Shown here: piece after piece, positions 49,240 through 57,891 of the stretch
Position numbering within the stretch: position 1 is the stretch's first letter
Layout: the number at the start of each line of letters is the position of its first letter
Assembly (NCBI RefSeq): GCF_020687695.1
Contig: NZ_JAJEWL010000004.1
Coordinates: 124,001-188,000, forward strand
DNA length: 64,000 nucleotides
Direction of reading: 5' to 3'
DNA from: Pusillimonas sp. MFBS29
GTDB taxonomy: Bacteria; Pseudomonadota; Gammaproteobacteria; Burkholderiales; Burkholderiaceae_B
Notes under the pieces: model-generated
Told to the model about the DNA's origin: nothing
What the model saw: the letters and a program-made list of their open reading frames with translations, nothing else
Databases searched by the model: none
Program-made: the position numbers and the translations under genes

Positions 49240-49375
49240 GAGCGCTACAACTACGGTACCCGAAAAGCCTAAGAAGCCTCACAATAAGCCAGCATCGTAC
49301 AAACTCAGTACAAAAAGCAATCCTACGTCAAGCTAAAACCAGAAAAACATTACCTATAAAAACTAGGGTATATTT

Positions 49376-49681
49376 ATGGCTTGGAACAATCGCGACTGGG
49401 AGCGCTGGATCCATCAGATTTCCAAGGATTCTGGCTGCGTAAAATGGAGTGCTCACGCCAGAGCTCGTATGCGTGAGCGAAAAATCACCATGCCTGTAAT
49501 ACTGGATATTCTGCATAAAGGTGCAGTCAATCGAGTCCCCGAGGTCAATATCAAGACCGGATATATTGAATGCAGGATCGAAAGATTCTGCGCGGGCCGA
49601 AATATCGCAGTCATCGTTGCTATTGAACAAGAACTTGCGCCCTCTTGTCTTGTTGTCACGATATTTATCGTTGGAGAATAA
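49376..49681 (+). CDS. DUF4258-type putative toxin
   Basis: This 101-residue basic protein resembles DUF4258 proteins, which are small RelE-like or Colicin-D-like domains often placed ahead of a helix-turn-helix gene, and are putative toxins. The segment KWSAHARARMRERKIT with the repeated RMRER pattern is typical (His followed by Arg-rich helix), then ECRIERFCAGRNIAVIVAI. Toxicity is unproved. It lies in a cassette between two copies of the HAD gene end and its stop is 2 bases before the antitoxin start. Confidence 0.8.
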   Translation: MAWNNRDWERWIHQISKDSGCVKWSAHARARMRERKITMPVILDILHKGAVNRVPEVNIKTGYIECRIERFCAGRNIAVIVAIEQELAPSCLVVTIFIVGE

Positions 49682-49683
49682 TC

Positions 49684-50151
49684 ATGTTTCACTTTACGGA
49701 TGGTGGGCTCCGTAATGTGTGGCTGGCTAACGGTTACACAACCGAGCAGACTCCTTATGGCGAAGCCATCTCAATACAAAACCTGCCTGCACTTGTCCAA
49801 GCTATTTGCAAAGCTCTAATTCGCAAGCGAGCCCGTTTGACTGGCGTAGAGTTTCGTTATCTACGCTCGGCAATGCTGATGTCGCAAGCCTCTTTGGGAA
49901 AAGCACTTGGTCGCTCTGATCAATCCGTAGCAATATGGGAGAAGCGCGGACGCATTCCAAAATTTGCCGATTCAATGCTGCGAGTACTGTATGCCGCCCA
50001 CTCTGACGGCAACGAAAAAGTGAAGAACATCATTCATGCGCTCAATGATACCGATCGCACTATCTACATCGTCATGAAAGAGTCCAGAAGCGGATGGACG
50101 GCAGAGGCAAACGAAGAGCAGCCATCCATATTCGACTGCAGTCCGGGATGA
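49684..50151 (+). CDS. helix-turn-helix putative antitoxin (MqsA-like)
   Basis: This 155-residue protein has a Cro/C1-type helix-turn-helix around residues 60-95 (EFRYLRSAMLMSQASLGKALGRSDQSVAIWEKRG), the type in MqsA and HigA-like antitoxins. The N-terminal part lacks the zinc-binding cysteines of MqsA. It starts with the ATG at 49684, with GGAG ahead at 49673. It is translationally linked to the DUF4258 gene, toxin first, and would both neutralise the toxin and repress the pair. Confidence 0.8.
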   Translation: MFHFTDGGLRNVWLANGYTTEQTPYGEAISIQNLPALVQAICKALIRKRARLTGVEFRYLRSAMLMSQASLGKALGRSDQSVAIWEKRGRIPKFADSMLRVLYAAHSDGNEKVKNIIHALNDTDRTIYIVMKESRSGWTAEANEEQPSIFDCSPG

Positions 50152-50160
50152 GAGCGGTTG

Positions 50161-50240
50161 CTGCACGAGCCCGGCTACGGCGACCAGGCGCTCAAGGGCA
50201 TGCCGCGTCATTTTGCGTTTCAAAGATGGGATGAGTTGCT
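50161..50240 (+). repeat. 80-bp direct repeat, copy 2 (HAD gene end remnant)
   Basis: This matches 49135-49214 with 7 differences. In frame it encodes LHEPGYGDQALKGMPRHF followed by AFQRWDELL, and then ends AS and stop at 50248-50250. It overlaps the 3' end of the oppositely oriented D-glutamate cyclase-like gene (50220), as the original HAD gene end would have. Confidence 0.93.
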
Positions 50241-51110
50241 GGCTTCGTGAGCCAGCCTCAGCACTTCGCCAATTAAGCCATAAACAGCACGATTGGCTTC
50301 GCTTGAGGTACCGTCCACCGTCGGCACCGCCAGCCCGCTATAGCCATCGAAAGCACCAAAGGCAATGGGGGCGCTGATGCTGTTGGCCACCTCTTCCCAG
50401 CGCGGCAGCAATAAAAACCGGCCGCTTGCCAACGCCAGTGCCGCTGCAATGGCATAGCCCCCCCAGTTGGACACCGAGGCCGGGAACAGGAAATCCAGCT
50501 CAGTCGCATCCAGCAATCCATGTTCACAAGCACAGTCACTGTCCTTGGGCTTTCCGCTGCTGTTGTGGAATCTGCCCTCCCGGCCAGGCCCTGGCTTCTC
50601 TATAAAGAATGCTGCCGAAACCTTGGGCAAGCGCTTCATCAGTTCGTCAACAAACGGCATGGCTGCATTCACGCCTGTCGGGAACTCAAGGCAAAGCGCG
50701 GCATTATTACGATTGCACCAGGCACTTTCCTGCAGCAGCGGCACCCCCGCCGCCTGGACCGATGCCTGGACACCCGGCAGAAACCTGGCCTCTGACAGGA
50801 TGCAAGTCCGAACCCCCAAAGCACCCAGGCAGCGTGCCAGCACGGCTACGCCCGAAGGTCCATCCGTTTCACCATGAGGCAGCCATTCAGGATTGCCGGT
50901 GCCCGTCACCAGAATGACAGTACTGTCAGGCAGACGCGGCAGCAATGCCTGGGCAATCTGGCCGCACAGCGGCTGTCCGCCCTGCTGTTCACGGGCCGTC
51001 CGGTAGCGCAGTTGGGTCCCGCCTTGCTGTGCAGGCTTATTCTTGAGTTCAAGATTGACTATTTGATCCAGGTATTCGTAATACCACATGCCGGATGCGC
51101 CGTTACTCAT
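50220..51110 (-). CDS. D-glutamate cyclase-like protein (DUF4392 family)
   Basis: This 296-residue protein resembles the C-terminal domain of D-glutamate cyclase (DUF4392 family), which makes 5-oxo-proline from D-glutamate or handles related lactams. Signs are VILVTGTGNPEWLPHGETDGPSGVAVLARCLGALG early, then EHGLLDATELDFL and PASVSNWGGYAIAAALALASG. The start at 51110 (MSNGASGMWYYEYLDQ) is preferred; its first bases overlap the dehydrogenase remnant by 8. The remnant's promoter region is gone, so expression may be lost. The function is inferred from family resemblance. Confidence 0.7.
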   Translation of the reverse strand: MSNGASGMWYYEYLDQIVNLELKNKPAQQGGTQLRYRTAREQQGGQPLCGQIAQALLPRLPDSTVILVTGTGNPEWLPHGETDGPSGVAVLARCLGALGVRTCILSEARFLPGVQASVQAAGVPLLQESAWCNRNNAALCLEFPTGVNAAMPFVDELMKRLPKVSAAFFIEKPGPGREGRFHNSSGKPKDSDCACEHGLLDATELDFLFPASVSNWGGYAIAAALALASGRFLLLPRWEEVANSISAPIAFGAFDGYSGLAVPTVDGTSSEANRAVYGLIGEVLRLAHEASNSSHL

Positions 51111-51453
51111 CTTCGTATCCAAACTCCACATCCAGCCACTTCTCCCAGAGCCTGGATATCGAAGCGTAATCCTGCCGGTCCAGCCCTTCGGCACCTGCGA
51201 TCTCGTATACGGAATGAGACGCTTGCATGGTGAACAGCGGCACACCTAGTTCACGCGCCAGATCCAGGATAAGCACGGAATCCTTGCGGGCGTTGACGGT
51301 AGGCATGCCGCCTTCGAAGTTCTGCTGCTTGATACGCTCGCCAAACCGGTGGGTAAGCGGGCGCATCAGACCCGACTCACGCGCCATCAGGGTATAAAAA
51401 ACGCTCATGGGCACACCCGCTTTTTTTGCCAGGAAAGCAGCACTATTTCGCAG
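51103..51453 (-). pseudogene. 3-hydroxyisobutyrate-dehydrogenase-like remnant (C-terminal part)
   Basis: About 117 codons of the C-terminal helical domain of a beta-hydroxyacid dehydrogenase remain. The segments AKKAGVPMSVFYTLMARES, then ARKDSVLILDLARELGVPLF and YEIAGAEGLDRQDYASI are typical. The NAD-binding domain is missing: the frame meets an oppositely oriented IclR remnant near 51454. Part of the region next to the joint also gives a dehydrogenase-like stretch (ASAAELAARCEIVLLSW) in another frame at about 51430-51500, which may be a further scrap of the N-terminal domain or chance. Confidence 0.8.
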
Positions 51454-52002
51454 CGGGCGGCCAACTCGGCCGCGGAAGCCGCTATTTGCAAGCCCACATT
51501 GGCCCGCATAGCCAACGATACCGGGGATACCGTCTTTCTAATGATACGCAGTGGTGATGACGCGGTATGCGCCGATCGTGCCATTGGCTCCTATCCCATC
51601 AAGACCTTCGTGGTCGATGTAGGCACGCGGCGCCCCTTAGGCATAGGCTCAGGGAACCTGGCCATACTCAGCGCCCTGCCTGAAGATGTTGCTGACCTGA
51701 TATTGGGTCACAACACTGCCAGGATCAACAGCTACCGGGACATAGACATCCAGCAAGTTCGTGATCTAGCCGCTCAGGGCCGCAGCCAGGGCCACATCGC
51801 CATGGATGTGGTTGGTGTGCACGGCGTACGCGCGCTGGGCATGGCAGTGCTACTCAATGGCAAGCCAGTAGCAGCCATCAGCATTGCTGCGATCTCAGCC
51901 CGGATGGTGCCTGAACGTGAGCAGAAGCTGTTGAAAGTGCTAAGCCGGGAAATCGCCGAGTTAAGCCTGATGCTCCAGCAACGCACAACCAAAAGCCATT
52001 AA
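51454..52002 (+). pseudogene. IclR-family regulator remnant (C-terminal effector domain)
   Basis: The frame keeps the effector domain of an IclR regulator: LARIANDTGDTVFLMIRSGDDAVCADR, then GTRRPLGIGSGNLAILSALPEDVADLI and the late GMAVLLNGKPVAAISIAAI. The N-terminal helix-turn-helix is missing, so it cannot bind DNA. It faces the dehydrogenase remnant head to head; an IclR gene divergent from a dehydrogenase/lactam operon was probably the original layout. Confidence 0.85.
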
Positions 52003-52086
52003 CTGCATTAGCAAAACAGAAGCGTGGGCATGGCCGTCATATTTACCAGTTATGCTTGCAGGCAACACAGCCAACGCCGACTTGCC

Positions 52087-52692
52087 ATGAAAAAACCCGA
52101 CGACGCCCACTTGATCGAAACCCTGGTTCACAGCGAAACGCTGGCCGACGGCGGTTTTTTGAAAGCCCGCCGCGATACGGTACGCCTGCCCGATGGCCGC
52201 AGCGCCGAACGCGAGTACATTGTGCATCCCGGTGCGGTGGTAATTATTCCCATGCTTGATGGCGACCGGGTCGTGCTGGAGCGACAATTTCGCTATCCCG
52301 TCGACCGTGTGATGCTGGAGTTCCCGGCAGGCAAGCTGGATCCCGGCGAAGACCCGCTGGCCTGCGCCATACGCGAACTGCAGGAAGAAACCGGTTATGT
52401 CGCCGGGCAATGGGCCTATGCAGGCGCCATGCATCTGGCCATTGCTTATTCCACGGAAATCATTCATATCTTCTTTGCCCGCAACCTTCAGGCGGGGCCG
52501 GCCAGGCTGGATAGCGATGAGTTCCTGGAAGTGCGAACGGAAGACATCGACGCCCTGACGCAGGCCTGCCGCGATGGCGGGGTGACCGACGCCAAAACGC
52601 TGACCTGCATGTTGTGGCTGCAGAATGTCGTATCGGGCGCCTGGTCGCTCGATTGGCAGAGCCCGCCCGACGCCCTCGTGCCTAAGGCCTGA
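52087..52692 (+). CDS. Nudix hydrolase, ADP-ribose pyrophosphatase-like
   Basis: This 201-residue enzyme carries a full Nudix box (G-KLDPGEDPLACAI-RELQEETG) near residues 83-105, and the AIAYSTEIIHIFFA and DEFLEV segments of the ADP-ribose pyrophosphatase (NudF) group. It would split ADP-ribose or similar nucleotide sugars. The frame extends to 52024, but the ATG at 52087 gives the usual N-terminus. The end overlaps the convergent next gene by 11 bases. Confidence 0.9.
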   Translation: MKKPDDAHLIETLVHSETLADGGFLKARRDTVRLPDGRSAEREYIVHPGAVVIIPMLDGDRVVLERQFRYPVDRVMLEFPAGKLDPGEDPLACAIRELQEETGYVAGQWAYAGAMHLAIAYSTEIIHIFFARNLQAGPARLDSDEFLEVRTEDIDALTQACRDGGVTDAKTLTCMLWLQNVVSGAWSLDWQSPPDALVPKA

Positions 52693-53014
52693 CGAAGGCG
52701 ATCACGGCCAGCACGCTGGCCACCAGCGCGATCGCGGTCGAGCAATAAACCAGACGCCGTAATACGACTATTTCCTGCTGCAAGCGGGCCGCTGCGGCGT
52801 CTATGCTTTCTATCGTGCCTTTCCATTGTGTTGCCAGGCCCTTTACAGACTCGGCATTGTGGGTCACGGCATCCTGCAGTTCGCGGATTTGCTGCGGAAT
52901 GAGTTCATCCTGTTTGCCAGAGGCAGTTCTGGATGTGAACATGGGCACTGCAGCCGTCACAATTTGCGTAATGTAGGGAAGCGCAATTTTGAGCGCAGGA
53001 AGAAAAGCTGCCAT
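52682..53014 (-). CDS. small single-membrane-helix coiled-coil protein
   Basis: This 110-residue protein has a hydrophobic N-terminal stretch (AFLPALKIALPYITQIV), a middle helical coiled-coil region with many Gln and Glu, and one C-terminal membrane segment (TAIALVASVLAVIAFV). No domain is recognised. The frame could begin further upstream at 53086, but MAAFLPALKIA is a natural start, at 53014. It is convergent with and overlaps the Nudix gene. Confidence 0.65.
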   Translation of the reverse strand: MAAFLPALKIALPYITQIVTAAVPMFTSRTASGKQDELIPQQIRELQDAVTHNAESVKGLATQWKGTIESIDAAAARLQQEIVVLRRLVYCSTAIALVASVLAVIAFVRP

Positions 53015-53263
53015 GTGTGTTGCCCTTGAAAGTCGAATGCTGAAAATCAGTCTAGCATCTGCCGGCAGCGGGGCGATAGCCCGCAACGCCAGGATCAGCC
53101 CTCTAACTTTTTGATACGAATTTCGATATAGTGAGGTGGACTGAATGTCTCTCCATGCATATTATTTAAGCGGCCGGCCATGCCGGCATCAAACAGCAAT
53201 ACACCCCGTCTGGCGACCGATACAATAATGTCGTAAACATTCACACTGTTGCCCGGGGGCATC

Positions 53264-53632
53264 ATGAATCACACAAGGTATCAACACATATACACGCCTG
53301 GCCGCTTCTGGCAAAAACTGGGGCCACGTACCCGGTCGCTGGGCCGCGGCGTGCTCGAAAAGGCGCTGTATCTGTATTACGCCGTCCAAAGCGACCGTAC
53401 GCCCAAATGGGCCAAACGCGTTATTTACGGCGCGCTGGGCTATTTCATTTTCCCGCTCGACGCCATCCCTGATCTGGCCCCCCTGGTCGGCTACACCGAT
53501 GACCTGAGCATCATGACGGCAGCACTGGCTACCGTGGCGTTCTACATAACGCCCGAGGTCAAGGCACAGGCACACCAGAAGCTGGACTCCTGGTTCGGCA
53601 CACCCTCGGCCCAAGCCTATACCGATGCCTGA
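53264..53632 (+). CDS. YkvA-like DUF1232 membrane protein
   Basis: This 122-residue protein has the DUF1232 core (AKRVIYGALGYFIFPLDAIPDLAPLVGYTDDLSIM) with the conserved DxIPD motif after the first membrane segment. The role of DUF1232 is not established. I use the ATG at 53264; a TTG at 53249 is possible. It overlaps the start of the DUF2868 gene by 8 bases. Confidence 0.85.
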   Translation: MNHTRYQHIYTPGRFWQKLGPRTRSLGRGVLEKALYLYYAVQSDRTPKWAKRVIYGALGYFIFPLDAIPDLAPLVGYTDDLSIMTAALATVAFYITPEVKAQAHQKLDSWFGTPSAQAYTDA

Positions 53633-55076
53633 CTCACATCCGGGCCATATCCCGGGCGGCTCCCGATTCAAGGCCTGCTGGCTGGCGGAAACCTTGCGTC
53701 TGCGCGAAGCGTTGTGGGGGCCGCTTGAAGATGCCAGCGAAGTACGGCGCGTCCGGGTCGAAGAACGCAGCTTCAGTGACAAGATCCTGCTCCGTGCCTA
53801 TTATCTGGGCAAGCGTGAAAAGCTTGATCTGCTGCTCGACAAATGGATCAGCGGCGCCCGACTCGCCCTTGCCATTCTGTGCCTGCTGGCCCTGATAGGT
53901 GGCGTGGGCGCGGCGCTGGGCGCTCTGGGCGACGGCAGCCGGCCGGTCAATCTGTTGCTGGCACTGGTGGCGCTGCTGGGTCTTAACTGGCTGGCACTGG
54001 CATTCTGGCTGCTCAGTTTTCTGTTCAAGAGCAATGGCGGTGCGTGGCTGGGCGAGTCATGGCTGTGGCTGACACGCAAACTGGCGCGCGGCCCCGATGC
54101 TGCGCTGGCGCCACGTGCACTGATCGAAATGCTCAGCCGCAATCAGGCGCTGCGCTGGTTGCTGGGCGGCGTCAGTCACGGGCTGTGGCTGCTGGCCCTG
54201 AGCAGCATGCTGCTTGCCATGCTGGCCCTGCTGTCGGCCAGGCGCTATCAGTTCAACTGGGAAACCACACTGCTTTCCCCCGACACCTTTGTTTTCATCA
54301 CAACCTGGCTGGGCAGCCTGCCTGGCCTGCTGGGCTTTTCCATGCCGCCCGAAGCCATCATCCGGATCAGCGACGGTCAGCATGTCTTGCCCGATGCCGC
54401 ACAAAGCCTGTGGTCGGGCTGGCTGATCGGCTGCCTGGTTGTTTACGGTCTGCTGCCCCGGCTGCTGGCGCTCGCATGCAGCCTGATCCCGGTCAGACGC
54501 ACCATGGCCAGGCTAACGCCTGATGTCACTTTGCCCGGCTATGCCGAACTGCGCGATCGCCTGGCGCCCGCCAGCGAGACCACCGGTATCGACGCACCCG
54601 ACGCGCCAGGCTTTCAGGCCCGTGTGCACCAACGCACCCTGGCACAGCACGAACCGGGGCAGGCCATGCTGGCCGGCATAGAACTCAGCCCCGAAACGCC
54701 ATGGCCGCCCGCAACACTCGCAGCATCCATCGCCGATGCCGGCATCATCGACAGCCGCAGCCAACGCAAGGCCTTGCTTGATAGCCTGCAAGAACAGGCT
54801 GCCGGCAAGCTGCTGCTGGTTTGCGACCCCAGACAAACTCCCGACCGAGGCACGGTCGCATTGCTGGCTGACCTGGCCAGCCTGGCGGCCCAGACCCGTA
54901 TTGTGCTCGACGTACAGCCCATGTCAGCAGATGCGAGCCGGCTGTCGGCCTGGATGACCATGCTGCAAGCGGCCGGCTTTGACGACGGGCAGCTTCAGAC
55001 CGACCTGTCGCAGAACCTGGACTGGCTGGCTGGGACTTCTTCATTCGATCGCGGGGGTGAGCGTGTCCAATCCTGA
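53625..55076 (+). CDS. DUF2868 membrane protein
   Basis: This 483-residue protein begins with a hydrophilic part followed by hydrophobic segments at about residues 78-105, 108-135, 190-215, 225-245 and 270-290, and a soluble C-terminal part. It matches the DUF2868 family, which regularly stands just ahead of a DUF3482 GTPase, as here. The two are likely to be one functional unit at the inner membrane, of unknown role. It overlaps the GTPase start by 14 bases. Confidence 0.85.
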   Translation: MPDSHPGHIPGGSRFKACWLAETLRLREALWGPLEDASEVRRVRVEERSFSDKILLRAYYLGKREKLDLLLDKWISGARLALAILCLLALIGGVGAALGALGDGSRPVNLLLALVALLGLNWLALAFWLLSFLFKSNGGAWLGESWLWLTRKLARGPDAALAPRALIEMLSRNQALRWLLGGVSHGLWLLALSSMLLAMLALLSARRYQFNWETTLLSPDTFVFITTWLGSLPGLLGFSMPPEAIIRISDGQHVLPDAAQSLWSGWLIGCLVVYGLLPRLLALACSLIPVRRTMARLTPDVTLPGYAELRDRLAPASETTGIDAPDAPGFQARVHQRTLAQHEPGQAMLAGIELSPETPWPPATLAASIADAGIIDSRSQRKALLDSLQEQAAGKLLLVCDPRQTPDRGTVALLADLASLAAQTRIVLDVQPMSADASRLSAWMTMLQAAGFDDGQLQTDLSQNLDWLAGTSSFDRGGERVQS

Positions 55077-56448
55077 CCAGATCCTGCGGTTGGCCGTCGT
55101 TGGCCATACCAATACAGGCAAAACCTCGCTGCTGCGCACCCTGACGCGTGATGCGAGCTTTGGCAAGGTGGACGACAACCCGGGCACTACCCGGCATGTG
55201 GAAGGCGCCCGCCTGCTGGCCAATGGCGTCGTGCTGGTCGAACTCTATGACACGCCCGGCATGGAAGACGGCATTGCGCTGCTGGATTATCTGGACGTGC
55301 TCGCACCGCCAGCCGAACGGCTTGATGGCCCCGAACGCATACGCCGATTCCTGCAAAGCCCGGAAAGCAAACGCCGCTATGAACAGGAAGCCAGGGTATT
55401 GCACAAGCTGCTTGAGTGCGATGCCGGCCTGTATGTCGTTGACGTACGCGATCCGGTGCTGGGCAAGCACAAGGACGAGCTGAGCATACTGGCCAGCTGC
55501 GGGCATCCGTTGCTGCCCGTCCTGAATTTCACCAGCAGTCCGGGCCAGCGTCTGGCTGCCTGGCGGGAAGCCTTGTCCAGGCTGGGTCTGCACGCCATGG
55601 TGGAATTCGACACCATCGCTCCCGCACTCGACGGGGAAGCCCAGCTTTACGACAAACTGGCCCTGCTTATGGACAAGCATGCTTCCTTGTTGCAGACGCT
55701 GAAACACGATGTGGCCGAACAGCGCGCCCTGCGTCACGACGACGCCTTGCGACTGATCGCCGAGCTGCTGATAGACGCTGCCGCATGGCGCGTGGCCAGC
55801 GAGCCCGAACAGACGGCGCTGGACGCAGCTACCGCCACACTCCGACGCAAACTGCGCGAACGGGAAAATGCCTGCATACGAGCCTTGCTCAAACGGTATA
55901 ACTTCAGCAACCGTGACTTCCCTGCACACGCTTTGCCGCTGGAAGGCGAGCGTTGGGGCATGGACCTGTTTCATCCACAAGCACTCAAGGATGTCGGGAT
56001 ACGTGTGGGCAAAGGCATGGCAGCAGGCGCCATGGCAGGCGCCACACTTGATGCCTTTACCGCCGGCCTGAGCCTGGGCACCGCAACCTTGCTGGGCGCG
56101 GCGGCAGGCGGTCTGTGGCAAGGCGCCGACAAACTGGGCAAGCGCATGCTGGGTCGCCTGAAGGGGTATCAGGAAATCAGTGTGGATGATGCGGTCTTGC
56201 GTCTGCTGGCCGTTCGTCAGTTGGCACTGGTACATGCCCTGGAGCGTCGTGGCCATGCAGCACAAACACCCATAGAGCTGGCGTCCGAAGACAGCACTAT
56301 GAAGGCCTGGCAACGCGACAGCCTGCCCGATGAGCTGCAGGAAGCGCGCAGCCAGCCGCAGTGGTCGACCTTGTCGGAAGACTATCAGGCCAGTGCGCGT
56401 CGCAATGAAATCGCGCAGGTGCTCGCGGCCAAACTGGCACGCGAATGA
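55063..56448 (+). CDS. DUF3482 GTPase
   Basis: This 461-residue GTPase has the G1 motif GHTNTGKTSLL near residue 16, DTPG (G3) near 64, and a hydrophobic region near residues 315-365 (GMAAGAMAGATLDAFTAGLSLGTATLLGAAAGG) that could insert in membranes. This is typical of the DUF3482 family. The GTG at 55063 with GGGGGTGA ahead is the likely start and is embedded in the end of the DUF2868 gene. It forms a conserved pair with it. Confidence 0.88.
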   Translation: MSNPDQILRLAVVGHTNTGKTSLLRTLTRDASFGKVDDNPGTTRHVEGARLLANGVVLVELYDTPGMEDGIALLDYLDVLAPPAERLDGPERIRRFLQSPESKRRYEQEARVLHKLLECDAGLYVVDVRDPVLGKHKDELSILASCGHPLLPVLNFTSSPGQRLAAWREALSRLGLHAMVEFDTIAPALDGEAQLYDKLALLMDKHASLLQTLKHDVAEQRALRHDDALRLIAELLIDAAAWRVASEPEQTALDAATATLRRKLRERENACIRALLKRYNFSNRDFPAHALPLEGERWGMDLFHPQALKDVGIRVGKGMAAGAMAGATLDAFTAGLSLGTATLLGAAAGGLWQGADKLGKRMLGRLKGYQEISVDDAVLRLLAVRQLALVHALERRGHAAQTPIELASEDSTMKAWQRDSLPDELQEARSQPQWSTLSEDYQASARRNEIAQVLAAKLARE

Positions 56449-56466
56449 ACCCGCACAACGCCCGGC

Positions 56467-56973
56467 CTAGAGCAACACCGGCTCGTTGGGCAGATCGTCG
56501 GGATTGCCGCCAGGGCCGGCGCCTGGCGGGCAGCGCCCAGCCAGAATTTTTTCTATGTCTTCAACAGCAGCCAGCACGCCGGCCGCGTAATCACTGTTTT
56601 GCAACCGGCTTTGCAGTCGGTCGCTGACCTGTTCCCATAAATCATCGCCTGCGGCTATGCCGCGGTCGGCAACGATTTCTATGCTGTGACGATCCAGCGC
56701 CAGATACAGGAGCACACCCGTATTCCGGGGCGTATCCCATACTCGCAAACGGCCAAAGACTTCCAGGGCACGCATGCGGCTGGCTGGCTCGTGCTCGGGG
56801 CTGACCGCCTCGATGGCCACCATGAGTTCACCGGTATGGCCTTGCTCACCCAACCGTATGCGCTCGGCAATTTGCGCAAGCACCTCTGCCGTAAAGTGCT
56901 TGCGTCGCAGCCATTGGCCTTCCAGGCTGGACCAGCCCGTGAAGCGCTTCCATATCGCAGCAGATGTTTGCAT
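56467..56973 (-). CDS. TPM-domain protein (YgcG-like, soluble)
   Basis: This 168-residue protein contains a TPM-type domain (TLP18.3/Psb32/MOLO-1), with GVLLYLALDRHSIEIVADRGI near residue 90 and the late LQNSDYAAGVLAAVEDI. The usual signal peptide and C-terminal membrane or Gly-rich tail are absent. It follows the secreted TPM gene and LemA in one leftward operon. The start at 56973 (MQTSAAIWKRF) is preferred over 56994. Two TPM proteins in the operon suggest a paired function. Confidence 0.85.
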   Translation of the reverse strand: MQTSAAIWKRFTGWSSLEGQWLRRKHFTAEVLAQIAERIRLGEQGHTGELMVAIEAVSPEHEPASRMRALEVFGRLRVWDTPRNTGVLLYLALDRHSIEIVADRGIAAGDDLWEQVSDRLQSRLQNSDYAAGVLAAVEDIEKILAGRCPPGAGPGGNPDDLPNEPVLL

Positions 56974-57003
56974 GGCGACTCCTGTTGAATTCAAGATATT
57001 GGG

Positions 57004-57891
57004 CTACCAGCTGCCCGAGGCACCACCGCCTCCGCTACCGCCGCCTCCGCCGCCCCCAAAGCCACCACCACCGCCGAAACCGCCGCCTCCACCGAAGCCA
57101 CCGCCAAAGCCGCCACCCAGTCCACCGATGACGCCGCCACGGCGCGAAGCCCGGGCTGCGCTACCTTTGCCACCCGCCCCGAACACGCGCCCGATGCGGC
57201 TGAGCACAAAGGCCAGCACCGCAGCGACAAGCCCGATGAGCACGCTGTTGAACATAAGAAAGACGAAGATGCCCACGGCAAAAGCTGCAAAAGCGGCAGG
57301 CATGAAAAAGCTCATGAAAGCAAGCGGAAACAACATGATGACGGGCGAGTCATCGCTCGATTGCTGTTCGCTGGCAGCTCCGGGCGCCGGCGGCGGCAGT
57401 GATTCTCCTTCGACCAGCCTGACCAGGCTGTCGACACCGGCCACGATGCCTCCGGCGTAGTCGTTCTGCTTGAAGCGTGGCGTAATCTGCTCGCGTATGA
57501 TGCGCCCGGCCAGCAAGTCAGGCACCGCGCCTTCCAGCCCGTAGCCAACTTCGATGCGCAGGCGTCGGTCATCTTTGGCCACCAGCAGCAGGATGCCGTC
57601 ATCGACACTGGCCCGCCCCAGACGCCACTGATCAAATACGCGCCTGGCGTAGCCTTCGATGCTGTCTTCGCCGGTGGTGGGCACCACCAGCACTGCAATC
57701 TGCGCTCCCTTGGACTTATCCAGATCGGCCAGTTTTTGATTCAGGCTGGCCTGAGTAGACGAATCGAGCGTACCGGTTTGATCGGTGACCCACGCAGTAA
57801 GCTCGGGCACGGCGACCTGAGCTGCCTGAGCTGCGGGCAGCAAGGCCGCGATGGCCAGCACGGCATACAGGACGAAACGCACTAGCCGCAT
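57004..57891 (-). CDS. secreted TPM-domain protein with Gly-rich tail (YgcG family)
   Basis: This 295-residue protein has a signal peptide ending near AQAAQ, a TPM domain (about 30-150: VPELTAWVTDQTGTLDSS and LRIEVGYGLEGAVPDLLAG), two membrane segments around 190-240 and an extreme Gly/Ser-rich C-terminus. This is the classic YgcG layout beside lemA. The start overlaps the LemA stop by one base. A long open frame on the opposite strand here (Pro-rich) is a shadow of the Gly repeats. Confidence 0.9.
   Translation of the reverse strand: MRLVRFVLYAVLAIAALLPAAQAAQVAVPELTAWVTDQTGTLDSSTQASLNQKLADLDKSKGAQIAVLVVPTTGEDSIEGYARRVFDQWRLGRASVDDGILLLVAKDDRRLRIEVGYGLEGAVPDLLAGRIIREQITPRFKQNDYAGGIVAGVDSLVRLVEGESLPPPAPGAASEQQSSDDSPVIMLFPLAFMSFFMPAAFAAFAVGIFVFLMFNSVLIGLVAAVLAFVLSRIGRVFGAGGKGSAARASRRGGVIGGLGGGFGGGFGGGGGFGGGGGFGGGGGGGSGGGGASGSW

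Noticed and set aside
54745-56313. 522-codon open frame on the minus strand
   Set aside because: It lies across the DUF2868 and DUF3482 genes, which have clear motifs; its translation has no domain signal and an unlikely composition rich in Gln, His and Cys.
56774-57460. Long Pro-rich open frame on the plus strand
   Set aside because: It is the antisense of the Gly-rich tail of the YgcG-type gene, where repeated GGC/GGT codons keep other frames open.
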